37,673 nt of DNA from Bimuria novae-zelandiae CBS 107.79 (GCA_010015655.1 ML976666.1:1-37673), one strand, 5' to 3'; counted from the first letter of the stretch, positions 1-10,766 are shown. Notes: a model not told the origin generated them from the letters alone. Numbers and translations: made by a program.

Positions 1-463
1 CATCAGGTGGGCTATATTTAATAAACTTCTGGGGTTTGATTTAATTAATTCCATAAAACTTTACGGGCTATTTTACGAGCTCCGGTCGGAGCACTGGGCC
101 GAGATGCTCACACAACTCTTTGTACTCTTCGTAGCTGTCAAAATAAAAGTGGCCAGCTCAAAACCCCAAGAAATATCGACTTTGTATGTGTTTTTGTATG
201 GGGGCGCGATTTTTGATGGGGGCCAAGCATGACGCTATGACTCATTCAGAACGAGACCCTCGTATGTGGGCAGTGGCGCACGGGGATTTTGCTCCGTTTG
301 GCGCTCCAAGCCGGTGTGCGCCCACCCTCTAACAAACATAACCCTTTACCTTACCCTCCGCTCACCGCACTTCGAAGCCCTCGCCGCTCGCCGCTCGCCC
401 TAGTTTAAAGCCCTCCGCTCGCCGCTCGCCTGCGTTCGAAGCCCTCCTGCCGCAGTCCACGCC
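1..463. other. Intergenic left edge; short GC-rich repeats
   Basis: No gene is supported here. Positions 368-455 hold three loosely repeated copies of a motif built from AAGCCCTC and CGCTCGCC, directly upstream of the phosphotransferase relic. The rest looks like unstructured AT/GC-mixed sequence. Confidence 0.4.
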
Positions 464-1574
464 GTGATGATCGTACGCAAACTTGGCAATGATCATATCA
501 ATCAGACCTTCTATCCAGAAAACATAACTGCTGCCATCTCGGCTTTCCGACCTGATGGCGAAGTCCCAGCCCTCAGCGAAGAGTATTGGGATGGTGGCCA
601 GTGTCGCATCTACAAAGTACACTTTTTAGACGGAGAAAGCTGGTCTGTACGCCTTCCAATACATGTACAGAGCAGTTCCCAAGATACCATTATTAGCGTA
701 CTCCAAGGCGAACAAGACGTACTTCAAGAGCTTGGTAGGATAGGCTTTCATTAGGCTCCAAAGTATTGCGGATCTAGCCTCACGTTTGAAAATTCAGTAG
801 GATTTCCGTTTATGGCGTTGTCCTGGGTTGAAGGCTCGCCCCTTTCCTGGTCTACCACAGAACCGCCAAGGCCTACTCGGGATAAAGTACTTAGGCAAGT
901 CGCCGAAATACAGACGGCTCTCATCGAATGCAGCAAAGAAAACAGTATGTTGGAACACCTCACTCAGGCACAAGTTCTTCCTAATGATTGTAGGGGGTAC
1001 TGCTACACAGTACTTCTCGAGATTAACAGAAAGCAAGCTAAGCCGAGTTCGCAATGGTCAACTTTTCGGTATAACCGAGCAAGACTGTTTTTGTCAGAAA
1101 AATCTTCTCCATCAGGTGCTTTACCCCGAACTGGAGGAAGCACCTTTCGCTATAGATCATGGCGATCTATCACCGTTGAACATAATAGTTGACTCGGAAT
1201 ACAACATTACCGGGTAAGCAGGTGTCAAGACTAGACATGCTTATGTTGCTAAATGTGGAAGCATTATTGATTGGGGATTCGCTTCAAAGGTCCCGCTTCA
1301 ACTAGCTGGTCGCCTGCCCCGCATTCTTCAGCTATCGGAACTTGTCCTACCCCCGAGTCCAACGCTTCAGGAAGATCAAAAGACTTATACTGCTTCGCTC
1401 AGATCCCACTCATCGCAAGCAGCAACTTGGATGTTGCTCATTTGTTCATCTGCAGAAGTTGACTTTCGCCATTGCCTTCTAGAATCGATGATTAGCAAAG
1501 GTATGCACTATTCACTAGCAAGACTGGGATGGGCACTTCCCTATCAGAGCCAACATTATAGTCTCAAAATGTAG
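464..1574 (+). pseudogene. Decayed aminoglycoside-phosphotransferase-like (APH/ChoK fold) gene
   Basis: The reading frame matches the large fungal family of APH-like kinases of mostly unknown substrate. Seen in order: an N-lobe segment with DGESWSVRLP near 630; the segment FENSVGFPFMALSWVEG near 785-835; the Brenner catalytic motif HGDLSPLNIIVD near 1157-1192; and, after an intron, IIDWGF, which carries the metal-binding Asp. The intron at 1214-1261 (48 nt, GTAAGC donor, GCTAAA branch, GAAG acceptor) restores the family-typical join between NITG and IIDW. The frame then runs to a TAG at 1572-1574. The gene is broken by a TAG at 752-754 and by a shift from one frame to another between about 960 and 1015. 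Everything past the shift is still well preserved, so decay is recent or the kinase fold is a new pseudogene. The shift could also be an unrecognised small intron. The family call is strong; function is not known. Confidence 0.82.
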
Positions 1575-2415
1575 AGAAGCATGTGCCATGGGACAGTCTG
1601 TTGACAGAGGGTTGTTCGCAGTGGAAGAAGCTAAAGACGGACAGAACTGATAGGGAAGTGCACCTTAGCTTCAAATGTTTTATCATGACAATCTAAGAAT
1701 AGTATCTTGTAGCGCCTAAAGATCCCTTTGTTGTTCTTTGAGGGGCTCGCCCGTATATGTGGTTTAGAATTAAGCGAAGGAGCGCCACTAGGGCGCTTCG
1801 GCGGTAAGATGGGGCATCCGGAGAGGTTTTGGGTTCGAGTATTGCAGATGGAACCACCTGCAATAGCCCACTACCAACCATCGCTTAAATGAACCCCCTT
1901 CCCTCAAACTCATAGTAACGTGTGCTACACGATGCCACCAAACCTAATACAGTCATTCAAGCACCCAATTTCTTATATAACAACGGAGCTAGACAGCTCC
2001 TACATCAAATTGGTTCATAAAGCTAAAGAGAAGTGGGGGCGGTCTAGCTTTTAATGCCTCCGGCAGGGGCGCGGACGTGGCTTACGCTCATTACAAAACA
2101 GGCTTAGCACACTAGGACGGAACACAAAATATATCGGAGGGTAGAGTTGAGAAGTTAGCAACCCACTTAAAATTTATTGTTGGCTAGAAGTAACGAATGA
2201 CTGCCCAGTTGCAATGAACTACTCAAGCTGTCTCCGAAAATCGAAATGAAAAAACACTGGCTACATTAAAGCCAGCTGTTATTGCTTAGAAGCCTAAGCG
2301 GACTGCGTGATAACGTGGGTGCCATGACCATGAGGGGCAGTGCGGTTATCGCAGGTACATCTGCATCCTCGCTTCCTCAGCGGTGGGGAGAAAAACCATG
2401 CAGTGTCAGTCCCCT
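1575..2415. other. Intergenic region without recognisable gene
   Basis: No reading frame here shows protein-like composition or splice-joined continuity on either strand. I see no repeat or RNA structure worth naming. Confidence 0.5.
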
Positions 2416-2997
2416 TCAAGTCTTCAGGATACTGTGCCAAAGGTGCTTAGTTGGTGAAGTCATTTCAGTAGGAGATTGACGTACATCTTTCGGCTTCAGG
2501 TTGATGTTGGCCGAACCAATGGTAATCTCACATGTACCTTCGAAATCGTGTCCCGGGTACTCGCACAAGCCGAAAACCTCGCTAAGATTCTTCTCGTCGA
2601 GCAAACGCTTGAGGCTAGCTACGAAGGCACGCTCCTTTTCTCCCATCTTAACCTTGGGCCCTTTGGAATAGCTGAATTCAGTCGGTATCAGCTCACCAGT
2701 GGAGGAAAAGTTCCAGACTGCAGGTTGGGGTTCATCCATCCCTTCGCCAGGGTTCACGCTCCAAGGAGTAGACGTGCCGTTGTAATTGACCATCATTTGC
2801 CCAGGAAGGATGTCGAAGTGGCGATGCGGCATGGCAAGCCCGAAAGTGCGATCCATGCCGTTATCAATGAAGAAGTCTTTGAAGAGGCCCTCGACAAGCT
2901 TATCACCGTCCAACCGGAGAAAGCGGTCTCGTGCATCATTGAGACTAGGGAGGCTTCGGAAATGGTCCTGGGAGTAGGGAGCTATAACAACAGCCAT
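2416..2997 (-). CDS. Uncharacterised ascomycete protein, 193 aa
   Basis: This is a single-exon minus-strand frame. I chose the ATG at 2997 (MAVVIAPYSQ) because the 37 codons upstream of it look non-coding. The protein is soluble-looking, with no signal peptide or membrane segment. The central block MPHRHFDILPGQMMVNYNGT followed by STPW resembles a conserved His/Phe-rich block I associate with short fungal hypothetical proteins; I do not know a function. A charged helical segment follows (GEKERAFVASLKRLLDEKN). The frame is intact, has balanced codon use, and lies outside the decayed repeats. A 187-codon frame on the opposite strand (2476-3039) covers nearly the same DNA, but its composition is less protein-like, so I take it as a shadow. 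Confidence 0.72.
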   Translation of the reverse strand: MAVVIAPYSQDHFRSLPSLNDARDRFLRLDGDKLVEGLFKDFFIDNGMDRTFGLAMPHRHFDILPGQMMVNYNGTSTPWSVNPGEGMDEPQPAVWNFSSTGELIPTEFSYSKGPKVKMGEKERAFVASLKRLLDEKNLSEVFGLCEYPGHDFEGTCEITIGSANINLKPKDVRQSPTEMTSPTKHLWHSILKT

Positions 2998-3596
2998 GAT
3001 GAAGTAGAAAAAGCCACAGTAATATTGAGTAGAGGCTAGAGGACCGGAAATTGTATCTGTGAAGAGATTGGTACTAAGTTGCTTGAAATGTAGACATTTT
3101 CTATTCACTACGAGGACTTATATACAAATAACAGATACGGATCACGTTGCTTGCTGCACACAACTGCTCACCCTGCGCATGCCAAAACAAAACGCTGCGG
3201 GTCTTAGCGTTACCAGCATGTTGAGCTATTGGCTACCATACGTATGCGAACTAGGGCCCTTGTCACCGGTCCCGACAACTTGCAGCCACACCCACGGCCA
3301 AAGGCGTCTTCGTCAGTAGACTATGGAGAGCGACAGACAGATCTCGCTCGTGCCAATCACCCTATGCGGTATGTGGCGCGCATCCCGCGAGATATTGAAA
3401 CTAGTTCGATCTAATTGATTTGCTGGTTCCGTCTTGCGAAAATTGACAAACATGCCGCCTTGGACATAATATTGGAGTGGTGCGTCGTTACCTTTTGGGA
3501 TCTGACGCGATAGGCAGCTCGTAGCAAAGGTATGTGCATCAGAGGCGTCGCGCGATGCTCGGCGAATGTGAACTTTTCGTTAGCCTATACTTCTTA
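2998..3596. other. Intergenic region upstream of the 193-aa gene
   Basis: Nothing coding is supported. It contains the presumed promoter of the minus-strand gene starting at 2997, but no clear TATA box or operator-like repeat stands out. Confidence 0.4.
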
Positions 3597-3635
3597 CCGA
3601 AACTTCTTTCCGAAACTTCTTTCCGAAATTTCTCT
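3597..3635. repeat. Three tandem 13-mers with heat-shock-element-like GAAnnTTC cores
   Basis: Three direct copies of a 13-bp unit lie head to tail: two of CCGAAACTTCTTT and one of CCGAAATTTCTCT. Each contains GAAnnTTC, the inverted pentamer pair bound by heat-shock factor in eukaryotes, with 5-bp gaps between successive pairs. A diverged two-unit version occurs at 5641-5666. Regulatory function is inference only. Confidence 0.5.
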
Positions 3636-3792
3636 GCATATCCTGTGGGGCAATCTTCTATTGCCAAGATTTAGAGCGCTCTAGCCGCTGAGGGGCACGA
3701 CTGCTGTTCGCACTTTGCATTCCCCCTTCCAACCTGTCCGGCCCCGCCCCACATCGTCAAGGCATTTGTGCCCAACCTTCGCTGCCCCGCGC

Positions 3793-4307
3793 ATGACTGG
3801 TGTTGTGCTCTTCACATCGTAAGTCGAAGTTGGAACCCAACGTTCAGGATTTCCTCCTCAATATGCGATGTTTCTCTCAAGCCAGCAGACCGACATTATC
3901 CTCCCCTTCACCTTACGCCGACAACTGGACAATTTCCGGGGGATTTCCCCGAAAGACGTACAACATTTTTAAAACCTCGATCCGCTATTGCATCGTTGGT
4001 TCTCTATCAACGAGATCCTGATGGTACTCCTCTCCTTGTATAGCACGGGGCTCATCTAATACATCCGCAGTCGCTCAACGTATTACCTCTCACTGAAGAC
4101 GACTCATTCTTCGAGAACGCGATCTCCGGCGCTACAACGATTGTTGGGTCAGGTCAAACGATATACTTCAAGGGCTGTACGATCAAAGTCTATATAGCTG
4201 GACAAGAACAGACGCCTGTCCAAACGATTAGTGCGTGCGATGGTGAAGCCGTTGTAAGGAAAGGAACAAACTTATTGTTAGAGAAGGGCAAGGTGGTGGA
4301 AGTATAG
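3793..4307 (+). pseudogene. Candidate gene or gene remnant of unknown function
   Basis: A plus-strand frame runs from about 3793 to a TAG at 4305-4307 with one interruption, TAG at 4041-4043. Downstream of this the frame reads as credible protein (SLNVLPLTEDDSFFEN, then a Gly/Thr-rich beta-like stretch ending GKVVEV). Two very short intron-like intervals, GTAAGT...CAG near 3819-3847 (29 nt) and GTATAG...CAG near 4039-4071 (33 nt), would join an ATG at 3793 to the rest. They are shorter than normal fungal introns, so a CAG-to-TAG nonsense mutation is at least as likely. I recognise no domain. Confidence 0.35.
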
Positions 4308-4322
4308 GGTAGATGTATACTA

Positions 4323-5396
4323 TTACGTATATAGTTTCTTTTTAATATTGATCGCGTGCCACTCCCCTAGAAACAAAGTTATCTTACCAGCCTCCTCTTC
4401 ACGATTGGATATTGTCATTGAGACACCATCTGTATAGACACGTACCTCCTTCTCCTCGCGTTGATATATGGGTGAGGCTGAAAAGGCCAGGTCCACCTCG
4501 GCCCCGAATACATCAGTGATTGCGTCTCTTGAACAAGCCCGAAGTTTGATGGACGGATCAGGTTCGATTTTGCCGCAGCCGCCTTGAGGATGGATGTATC
4601 TCACTCCATCCTTAATTTCGACCTCCGTTCTGAACAGCTTCTTTGCATAGAGCGGCACCTTCTCTTTCGCGACTCCGATCTCCATTTGGCATCCGAAGTG
4701 ATCACGGATGAACCCTTCTTGAAGAAACATTGATATATCCGCCACTAAAGATTCCGGGTGTCTTGAATTGGGTGTTCTTTGGATTGCGTGCATGAACTCG
4801 AGAGGGAACAATTTTGTCGACTCTTTAAGGGAGGCACCGGTGTGTAAGCCATCCTGAGCAATCGGGTTATTATCCATTTGTTCCGAGGCACAGTGCTCGG
4901 GATTGATATAGACCGTCCGAGAGCTATTCGTCGCTGCGGTCGTGATCGGGGAGGTTGACGCAGGACTCTTGCTAGTTGGACCTAGCACTTGAGGTTCGTT
5001 AGATTGGCTAAAAGGTCCTTGGGCGGTGCAACGTCGCTTAGCACCCGTCCTGACGCTGGTATGTCCATTGCCTTCTACAAATTGTGAGATCGTAGAGTGC
5101 ATTCTGAGTGCAAGTTCTTGCGCGAAAGCACTCTGTTCATCAATAGGCTGGTTTTCGAGAACGTCGAGCAAACGCGCCAGTTCGGCTTGGCCAATGCGTC
5201 GATGTGTTGACTTTGCAGCTTTCTTCGCGGCAAAGTATGCCCGCCAGGCTAGTTCGCTCTGACCAAGAAGAAGTTCCTCGATAGAGCCCTGCGGTATTGC
5301 CTGTTTGGCCTTATTCGTAGAGTATGGACCACGCGATAGAGTATTAAAATGTTGCTCCACTAGTTGAATGAGCGTATTTCGTTCGTCATTGTCCAT
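4323..5396 (-). CDS. Uncharacterised protein, about 357 aa
   Basis: This is a long intact minus-strand frame. It is open to 5501, but I prefer the ATG at 5396 (MDNDERNTLIQLVEQHFNTL). The codons before it look like an AT-rich 5' leader, and the protein after it begins with a clear amphipathic helix. Residues about 1-120 are helical and charged. Residues about 130-190 are Ser/Thr/Pro-rich and probably disordered. The C-terminal half (about 200-357) is mixed alpha/beta and contains three cysteines but no metal-binding pattern I recognise. There is no signal peptide or membrane segment. It ends 15 bp from the convergent remnant at 3793-4307, so the 3' ends nearly touch. I do not recognise the family and assign no function. 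Confidence 0.6.
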   Translation of the reverse strand: MDNDERNTLIQLVEQHFNTLSRGPYSTNKAKQAIPQGSIEELLLGQSELAWRAYFAAKKAAKSTHRRIGQAELARLLDVLENQPIDEQSAFAQELALRMHSTISQFVEGNGHTSVRTGAKRRCTAQGPFSQSNEPQVLGPTSKSPASTSPITTAATNSSRTVYINPEHCASEQMDNNPIAQDGLHTGASLKESTKLFPLEFMHAIQRTPNSRHPESLVADISMFLQEGFIRDHFGCQMEIGVAKEKVPLYAKKLFRTEVEIKDGVRYIHPQGGCGKIEPDPSIKLRACSRDAITDVFGAEVDLAFSASPIYQREEKEVRVYTDGVSMTISNREEEAGKITLFLGEWHAINIKKKLYT

Positions 5397-7817
5397 TAGG
5401 TTGCTAACAATAACAGCTTTTGAGAAGTTTCGAAGGCGAAATGCGGAAGAGAAAATTGGAGATTTTGAAGGGATGACAAGGTTATTTACCCCCCATCGCA
5501 TAAATGAAAACTAGTCGAAAACGGGCAGATGCAACGCTAGTGTTACGCAAGTCCATGCATGCCTCAATAAAGCTAGCTAAGTCTCTGGCGCTCGGACGCT
5601 CAACGAGGCTAGGCCGCTTCCGACTGAGTCCAAAATGTTTCCGAAATGTCTCTCCGAAACATCTCTGCGTCGGCGTCGACCATTTGGCGCTGGCGGAAAT
5701 TGGACTCGCCATCGTCTCGCTTTCGTACAGAAGTGCCAACCACATCCTTCATGCAGATCATATCCTGTATTTTATGTCGCCTGAAAGAATGGATGAATTA
5801 CGTAGAACGCTTGCGGATAGTCCTGCGAATATGTTTTCGGCGAGAGGAGAACAAGTCCTTCCAGCCAGGGCGCTTGCAATCACCTCCATGAAGCTCGTCT
5901 ACGAATGCCAAGACGGTGACCTTCCCTGAGCGAAAAATGACTCGTCTAATACGGAGGGAGGGTTTTGGGGCGGAATGACCCACTCTTCTGCGCTGAAGTA
6001 GATATCGCAACGTCGGAGTCCCGACGATCGATAAACCCACTTTGAGTGGTGTAGCGCTCATTTCATACAGCCGTACTAGACTTGAGGTACTCGACAGTTT
6101 TGCAAACAACTGCATTGATCAATCCTCATACGAACAAATCACGATTCTCCATCTCTACTGTACCATCATGCATGCCAGTCATATCCTGAACCAACTCGAT
6201 CTAGCTTCTATACGGCATGCATCGATATCCACACGATCATTGCTAGGACTGCTTAGATGCAGCAATGCAATACATTATGTACTCCCACGAACTTAGACCA
6301 GCATTACATGCCGGAATGTGAGCGCCGCCTCCTGAGCCGTGCCGAACAATGCGGTGGCTTGCAGAGGGGTAACGTGAGAGGGCATAGCATAGAAACGAGA
6401 GTGCGGCAAGCGAACACAAACCGTGGGGAGGAGGTACGGTTGTAAAAGAAGGATATACGATCTCCGCACATCACCAACACTACTGCATTTCGCGGACACT
6501 CATCCTGCATTGTATTCAACCTTTGATCTCCTGTCCTCGTCATCGTCACTGTCTGACCAAATGCAGAAGTATGCAATTTCACCGGTTGTTACGATTCACT
6601 GGCGTACAGGCATGGCCCAGCTCGATCTAACTTCCACTTGGCTCGGGCCATTCGCTCTATCAGGTCAGGGGTACAGCCGTGGGATGCTGGCTGGAACCTA
6701 CAAGGCTTAAACAACAATGCATGCCAAGATGTGGGTGCTGCGTCTGAATGCGTACATGTCGACAACAAAAGAGGGATTGATGTTCGGACGAGCAACGCAA
6801 TATAGAAAGCGACGAACCCACACAGGAGCTGCCGGAATTGTCGCATATGCAGCTACCATGACCATACTTGCGAGAAGAACAGTAGATGAACGGATAGTGG
6901 GGTCATAAAGAGTCAAGTCTATATCCATAAGCATATACAACTTAGCGCTTTTAAGTTCTCAGTCAGGGGAAGAGAGCAGCCAGTCTTGTATTGTTCTGCC
7001 GAGCGGCATGTCGCCGAACGGTTATCGCTCCTGAGGTAGGAGCTTAGCTTGTTTGCTGCGCAAACAGTTCAAGACTGCAAGACATGAAGACGCAGCGGAC
7101 TCAGACTCTGGTTCCCCGCCAATTCGCGTTGCTTGTCATGATACGCTGTCTACCCATTGGCAAGGTCGTGAATGCAGATATAAAAGTCCACAATATTCAT
7201 TCGTTCTCGATGATACAGCTTTCGATTTACGCCTGAAACATATCTTCATTGGAGGTTCACCCTAATCTAGTAGAGGCACATTCTGAAGAGGTAATTGATT
7301 TCCAGTCCACAAGCATTGGATCCTGCCCTACGCCTACCCATGTCATCACATCAAGCAGGGGCAGAACTAGCCTATGCACTTTATCGCGTTTTGATCCTTG
7401 CGGGTCGCAGCTTTGCGGCCCGTCTGCAAGCCTCTTCACGCATGCAAAGTGCTGCATCCGTTGTCGTCGTAAGCGAAGATGCAATAGCGTGCAGATGGAG
7501 AGCGCGAGAGCGCATGGCGGAGTGCAGTAAGCGGACATGGACCGTGGGGGCAGGAGAGGATGGGAACGTAGATATAAGACCTCACAATCTTCCCGTCGAA
7601 TAGCATCGGAGTCTCCTTTCAGCACTCCGCTTCTTCGTTCGGGCTGCAGCAACCGCGGCTTTCTGTACCAACGCAACTCAAACTGCCAATTATCTCGGAG
7701 CGTCACATAAGGTAATATTACGCGGTCTCTAGTACTAGATGGTATGTTCACGGCTGTACAGGCTAACTTCGCAACCTTCATATTGCACTTTCAAGACACT
7801 ATCAAGACTCATTCACC
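5397..7817. other. Gene-poor stretch of about 2.4 kb
   Basis: Several frames of 60-174 codons are open on both strands, but they overlap each other, lack consistent composition and do not join across splice signals. I support none of them. The stretch holds the 13-mer pair at 5641-5666 and two similar words near 5752-5770 and 6178-6195 (CATATCCTG preceded by CAT/CAG). A weak candidate is the 174-codon minus frame at 7257-7781; it looks non-coding to me. Confidence 0.35.
5641..5666. repeat. Two diverged copies of the CCGAAA 13-mer
   Basis: CCGAAATGTCTCT and CCGAAACATCTCT lie head to tail. They match the three-unit array at 3597-3635 in length, phase and following bases (both arrays run on into GC[AG]T). 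This copy lies about 245 bp upstream of the 5396 start codon of the minus-strand gene. Confidence 0.45.
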
Positions 7818-8054
7818 ATGTCTCGCGATCAAAAGCCCAACACTCCGGCCGGCACTGCGCAGCCAGAACAGCAGAGCTCCAACTCCCTGTCCAATACTGG
7901 AGTTAATCAAAACGGTCAAGCACAGAATAGCTCCCAGAACGGCAATTCGGCCCCCCCGTCAGCAGACATGAGCCACCATTGGCAAACTGGAGCCGGCGCG
8001 AACCCCCTCGCTGGACCCACTTCGGGAGAAAACAGGCACAATGAATCGAGATAG
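7818..8054 (+). CDS. Small Q/N/S-rich protein, 78 aa
   Basis: The ATG lies in a good fungal start context (TTCACCATGTC) after a pyrimidine/CA-rich leader typical of ascomycete 5' UTRs. The product is hydrophilic and low in complexity: Gln, Asn, Ser, Pro and Gly dominate, with one short less-biased segment (DMSHHWQTGAGANPLAG). It has no membrane segment, no signal peptide and no cysteines. Such composition fits an intrinsically disordered stress or development protein, but no family is recognised. It is upstream of, and on the same strand as, the gene at 8293. The frame is intact. Confidence 0.55.
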   Translation: MSRDQKPNTPAGTAQPEQQSSNSLSNTGVNQNGQAQNSSQNGNSAPPSADMSHHWQTGAGANPLAGPTSGENRHNESR

Positions 8055-8292
8055 TGGGCTGCAGTGGTTCTCGTACCAGATTTAGTCGTGGTATCAATAG
8101 GTGGTCTTTTAGCCAATCATATCGTCCCTGACTCCAGGAAGAACAATTTTCCACTTCTACCGATCGCGTGATCCTGTCTACATGACCAATACTGCAACAC
8201 CACATTTCGTGACGTCTTACCTATATATGCTTGTGAACTTCGTGGTGCTCCATTTTTCACCAACTCCTCATCATCCTCGGGAAGCCTTCACG

Positions 8293-8880
8293 ATGCCCCT
8301 TGCCGTGCCCATACAAACGACGTTGACCATAGAGACGGCAGCCCGCGAGCTTGCTCTGCTGCTGCGAGAATCAGATGCGATGCAATTTATGCAAGTCAAG
8401 ACTGAGGACGAACGCATGAAATGGTTCAAATATGCTCGCGGAGCGTTATGGGATGATAAATACAGCGCACTACTCGAAACAATTAAAACTATTGTATGTA
8501 CATGGAATAAGTATGCTCCCATTATATCGCTAATGTCGAAGGCCAACGACATCGCGGCTGCCGTAGAGAAAAACGCAGGGGTCACGCTTCAAAAGAGTCA
8601 AACTGGTGAAAAGAGCCCTCTTCCGAGCCTGGAGCGCCTCCATACCGGCTGGGTGACGGTTCCAGCAGGTTATATCGTCTTCCTTTTGTCCGTCGCACCT
8701 GGAGATTGCGTCGAGGCCACGGTTCAGAGTCGTGCGAACATAGAAGACAGCAATGGCAGAGATGTACCAGGATGGCTCTGTGGTTGTGGGGTGCTGCTCT
8801 TTGGACGTGTTAGTTTCCGAACCGAGCCAGAAGGAATCCCATATATTTCACTGCCAGTGGCCACATCGCCATTGGGATAA
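8293..8880 (+). CDS. Uncharacterised protein, about 195 aa, possible in-frame intron
   Basis: The frame is open from 8182, but I prefer the ATG at 8293 (MPLAVPIQTTLTIETAAREL), which follows a poor-quality leader and starts a clear helical domain. Residues about 10-110 are amphipathic helices; residues about 120-195 are mixed and include a cysteine cluster (GWLCGCG). A sequence with GTATGT donor, GCTAAT branch and AAG acceptor at about 8492-8539 is 48 nt (16 codons) long. It could be spliced without changing frame, giving TIKTI joined to ANDIAAAVEK; both forms are open. The last 70 bp overlap the minus-strand relic ending at 8810. Function is unknown. Confidence 0.5.
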   Translation: MPLAVPIQTTLTIETAARELALLLRESDAMQFMQVKTEDERMKWFKYARGALWDDKYSALLETIKTIVCTWNKYAPIISLMSKANDIAAAVEKNAGVTLQKSQTGEKSPLPSLERLHTGWVTVPAGYIVFLLSVAPGDCVEATVQSRANIEDSNGRDVPGWLCGCGVLLFGRVSFRTEPEGIPYISLPVATSPLG

Positions 8881-10766
8881 CAATCACGGAAAAAGGTTCC
8901 AAGTACCCGCTTCCCAATAATTTTCCATCACCGCGGACGGTGGTAGTGGGGATGTTGCCCGGACTGCTTATTAATAAGCAATAGAAATGTATGCCAGTTT
9001 GGAAGATGAAAATACCTTTATTTGCCCAGCTATCTCTACTATTTACCTCGAGCGATTGTATTGTAGTTCTTAGTTCGCTGCTAATTACGCGAGATGTAAT
9101 CGTCAATTGCTGCTCCAATTGGGAGCTCGGCGTTATGTTGTGACTGTCGCTGAATCTTCTTCGCTTGCATGTTCGATGTTCGACCCTGGTGAAGTGCGCA
9201 GGCGCAATACTTGATATCAAATCGTCCTGTAAACCGTCGCCCTCCGACAGCGAACCATGCAAAGCTGTCTGTATCTCGCTACCAGTTTCATTCCGACTTC
9301 CCTCCACTAAAGATCCCACACTTGTGCCACGACTCCACTGTATACTGTCTTGATCGCCACGAGGAATCTGAGGTGACAGGATATCTGTTTGACAATTTGT
9401 CTGCTCGTCTTGAATGCACGCGCTTACCAAAGGTGCGCAGCCAGCATGCTCGTGAAGCGTTCGACTAGCGTGTTGCGGCGATTGTTATGGCATGTCCAAA
9501 GCGTCGTCCGAGTTTTGCGCGGAACTCAGAGTTGAGGGTGCGGATTGCGAGATGTTCCATCTATAATCATCTTCAGGGCGTGGGTCACTCATCTGCGATC
9601 TCTCGATATTTTGGCCTCCAACAGGATATCTCGGCATTTCCGCTAGCGAAGTCCTTCGTTCAGAGTTGCTCTCAGTGTCTGGCTCAGCTACTGCGGGTGA
9701 TGTTTAGTTTCGCTTATCAGATTTCATGCGAGACCTTATATATACAACGTACCGTTCGATCTTCCTCCTTTCTGTGACGATTGTCTTGCTGGCAACGTAT
9801 TTTCATTTACTCGCAGCTCACTCTTGTCGTATCCAATGTCAGAAGAGATTTTCTCGAGGCTATTCATCGTCAGTGCAGCCTTTAGTTGTGGGATTCAAGG
9901 CGTACGTATATGGATTTCCAGGGTAAACACGATCGAGGTGATTTTTTAAAAGTATAGGAATACTAAAAGGAACGCTGAGGCAGCTGTTGAACGTTTCTTC
10001 AAGATACTCCTTACTTGTTAAAGCTGCAAGGAGAATATCGAAATCGTGGTTTCTGAGCTTTATAATATTGGTTTTTGAGATCGAAGTCAAAAAAATTAGC
10101 TCCGTAGCTCGATAGAGGGACCAGCCTTTCCCGACAAGGCTGTTAATTAATCCATTAATGAGCGATGCTCGTGTAAGTAAGCTTTTGCGATCACTCTGTT
10201 TTTCAACAGAAGTAATCTCTCGTAATATTCCGTCGATCTTTTCATCGCTAGTCCCGTTCTTGCCGAGGAACAAACAATAGGACGAAAGGAGCAGTATCTG
10301 GAAGCGGGAGACCGCCTGTTGTAGAATAGTAGCATCCATCGAGACTTGTGTAAGCTTTGCAAGTCTGACGCCAATAACAACAAGGTCATCGCTTGGGCGC
10401 AAGTGGTCGCAGTTTCTGGTTGCAATTCCAATCCCGCTGGTAAAGCTTTGCACAATGCTTCTGTAGTCATCTTCTCCTTTCGCATATCGAAGTTGACAGT
10501 CTCGCCACTTACTAGCTTGTGGCAAATTCTTCAGAACTCCTTTTAAGGCTTCCCCCTTCCTGATGTTATTCTCTTTCCCCCCCCCTGTGCTTACAAGAAG
10601 TGGAGGTAGAAAACGGTTCTCTTTCGGCAACTGTCGTAGGATACGGTACAGACACTCGCGATTCTTCATTGACTTGTGGGCAACCGTGGAAATGTTCGAA
10701 GAGTTCATCAAACACGCTTTTGTCAATTACCACAAATTGTTTTGAGGCTGCTGTCCGAGAATTCAT
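8810..10766 (-). pseudogene. Large unknown gene with poly-G frameshift and one nonsense codon
   Basis: Three minus-strand exons join into one protein of about 615 codons. Exon 1 runs from an ATG at 10766 (MNSRTAASKQFVVIDKSVFD) to 9906. A 46-nt intron (9860-9905, GTACGC...AATAG) leads to exon 2 (9753-9859), and a 62-nt intron (9691-9752, GTACGT, CTAAAC, CAG) to exon 3 (8810-9690). Reading frames match across both junctions. Two lesions are seen. A run of nine G on the minus strand (C-run at 10577-10585) must lose one base to keep the frame. A TAA stands at 9485-9487 between DALDMP and QSPQHASRTLH. The N-terminal two thirds are helical with conserved-looking aliphatic patterns (IINGLINSLVG-like, FDILLAALTS). 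The C-terminal third is Ser/Gln-rich, with a basic CKRRRF patch that could be a nuclear signal. A separate start at 9867 is possible. The family is not recognised. Confidence 0.6.

Noticed and set aside
2476..3039. 187-codon plus-strand open frame
   Set aside because: It is antisense to the 193-aa minus-strand protein, which has much better protein character; a shadow frame.
6257..6940. Cluster of 60-95 codon frames on both strands
   Set aside because: All three frames are partly open by chance and no splice-joined protein-like sequence emerges.
7257..7781. 174-codon minus-strand open frame
   Set aside because: Composition rich in Arg/Cys/Leu without domain pattern, overlapping two plus frames of equal quality; no start context or intron support.
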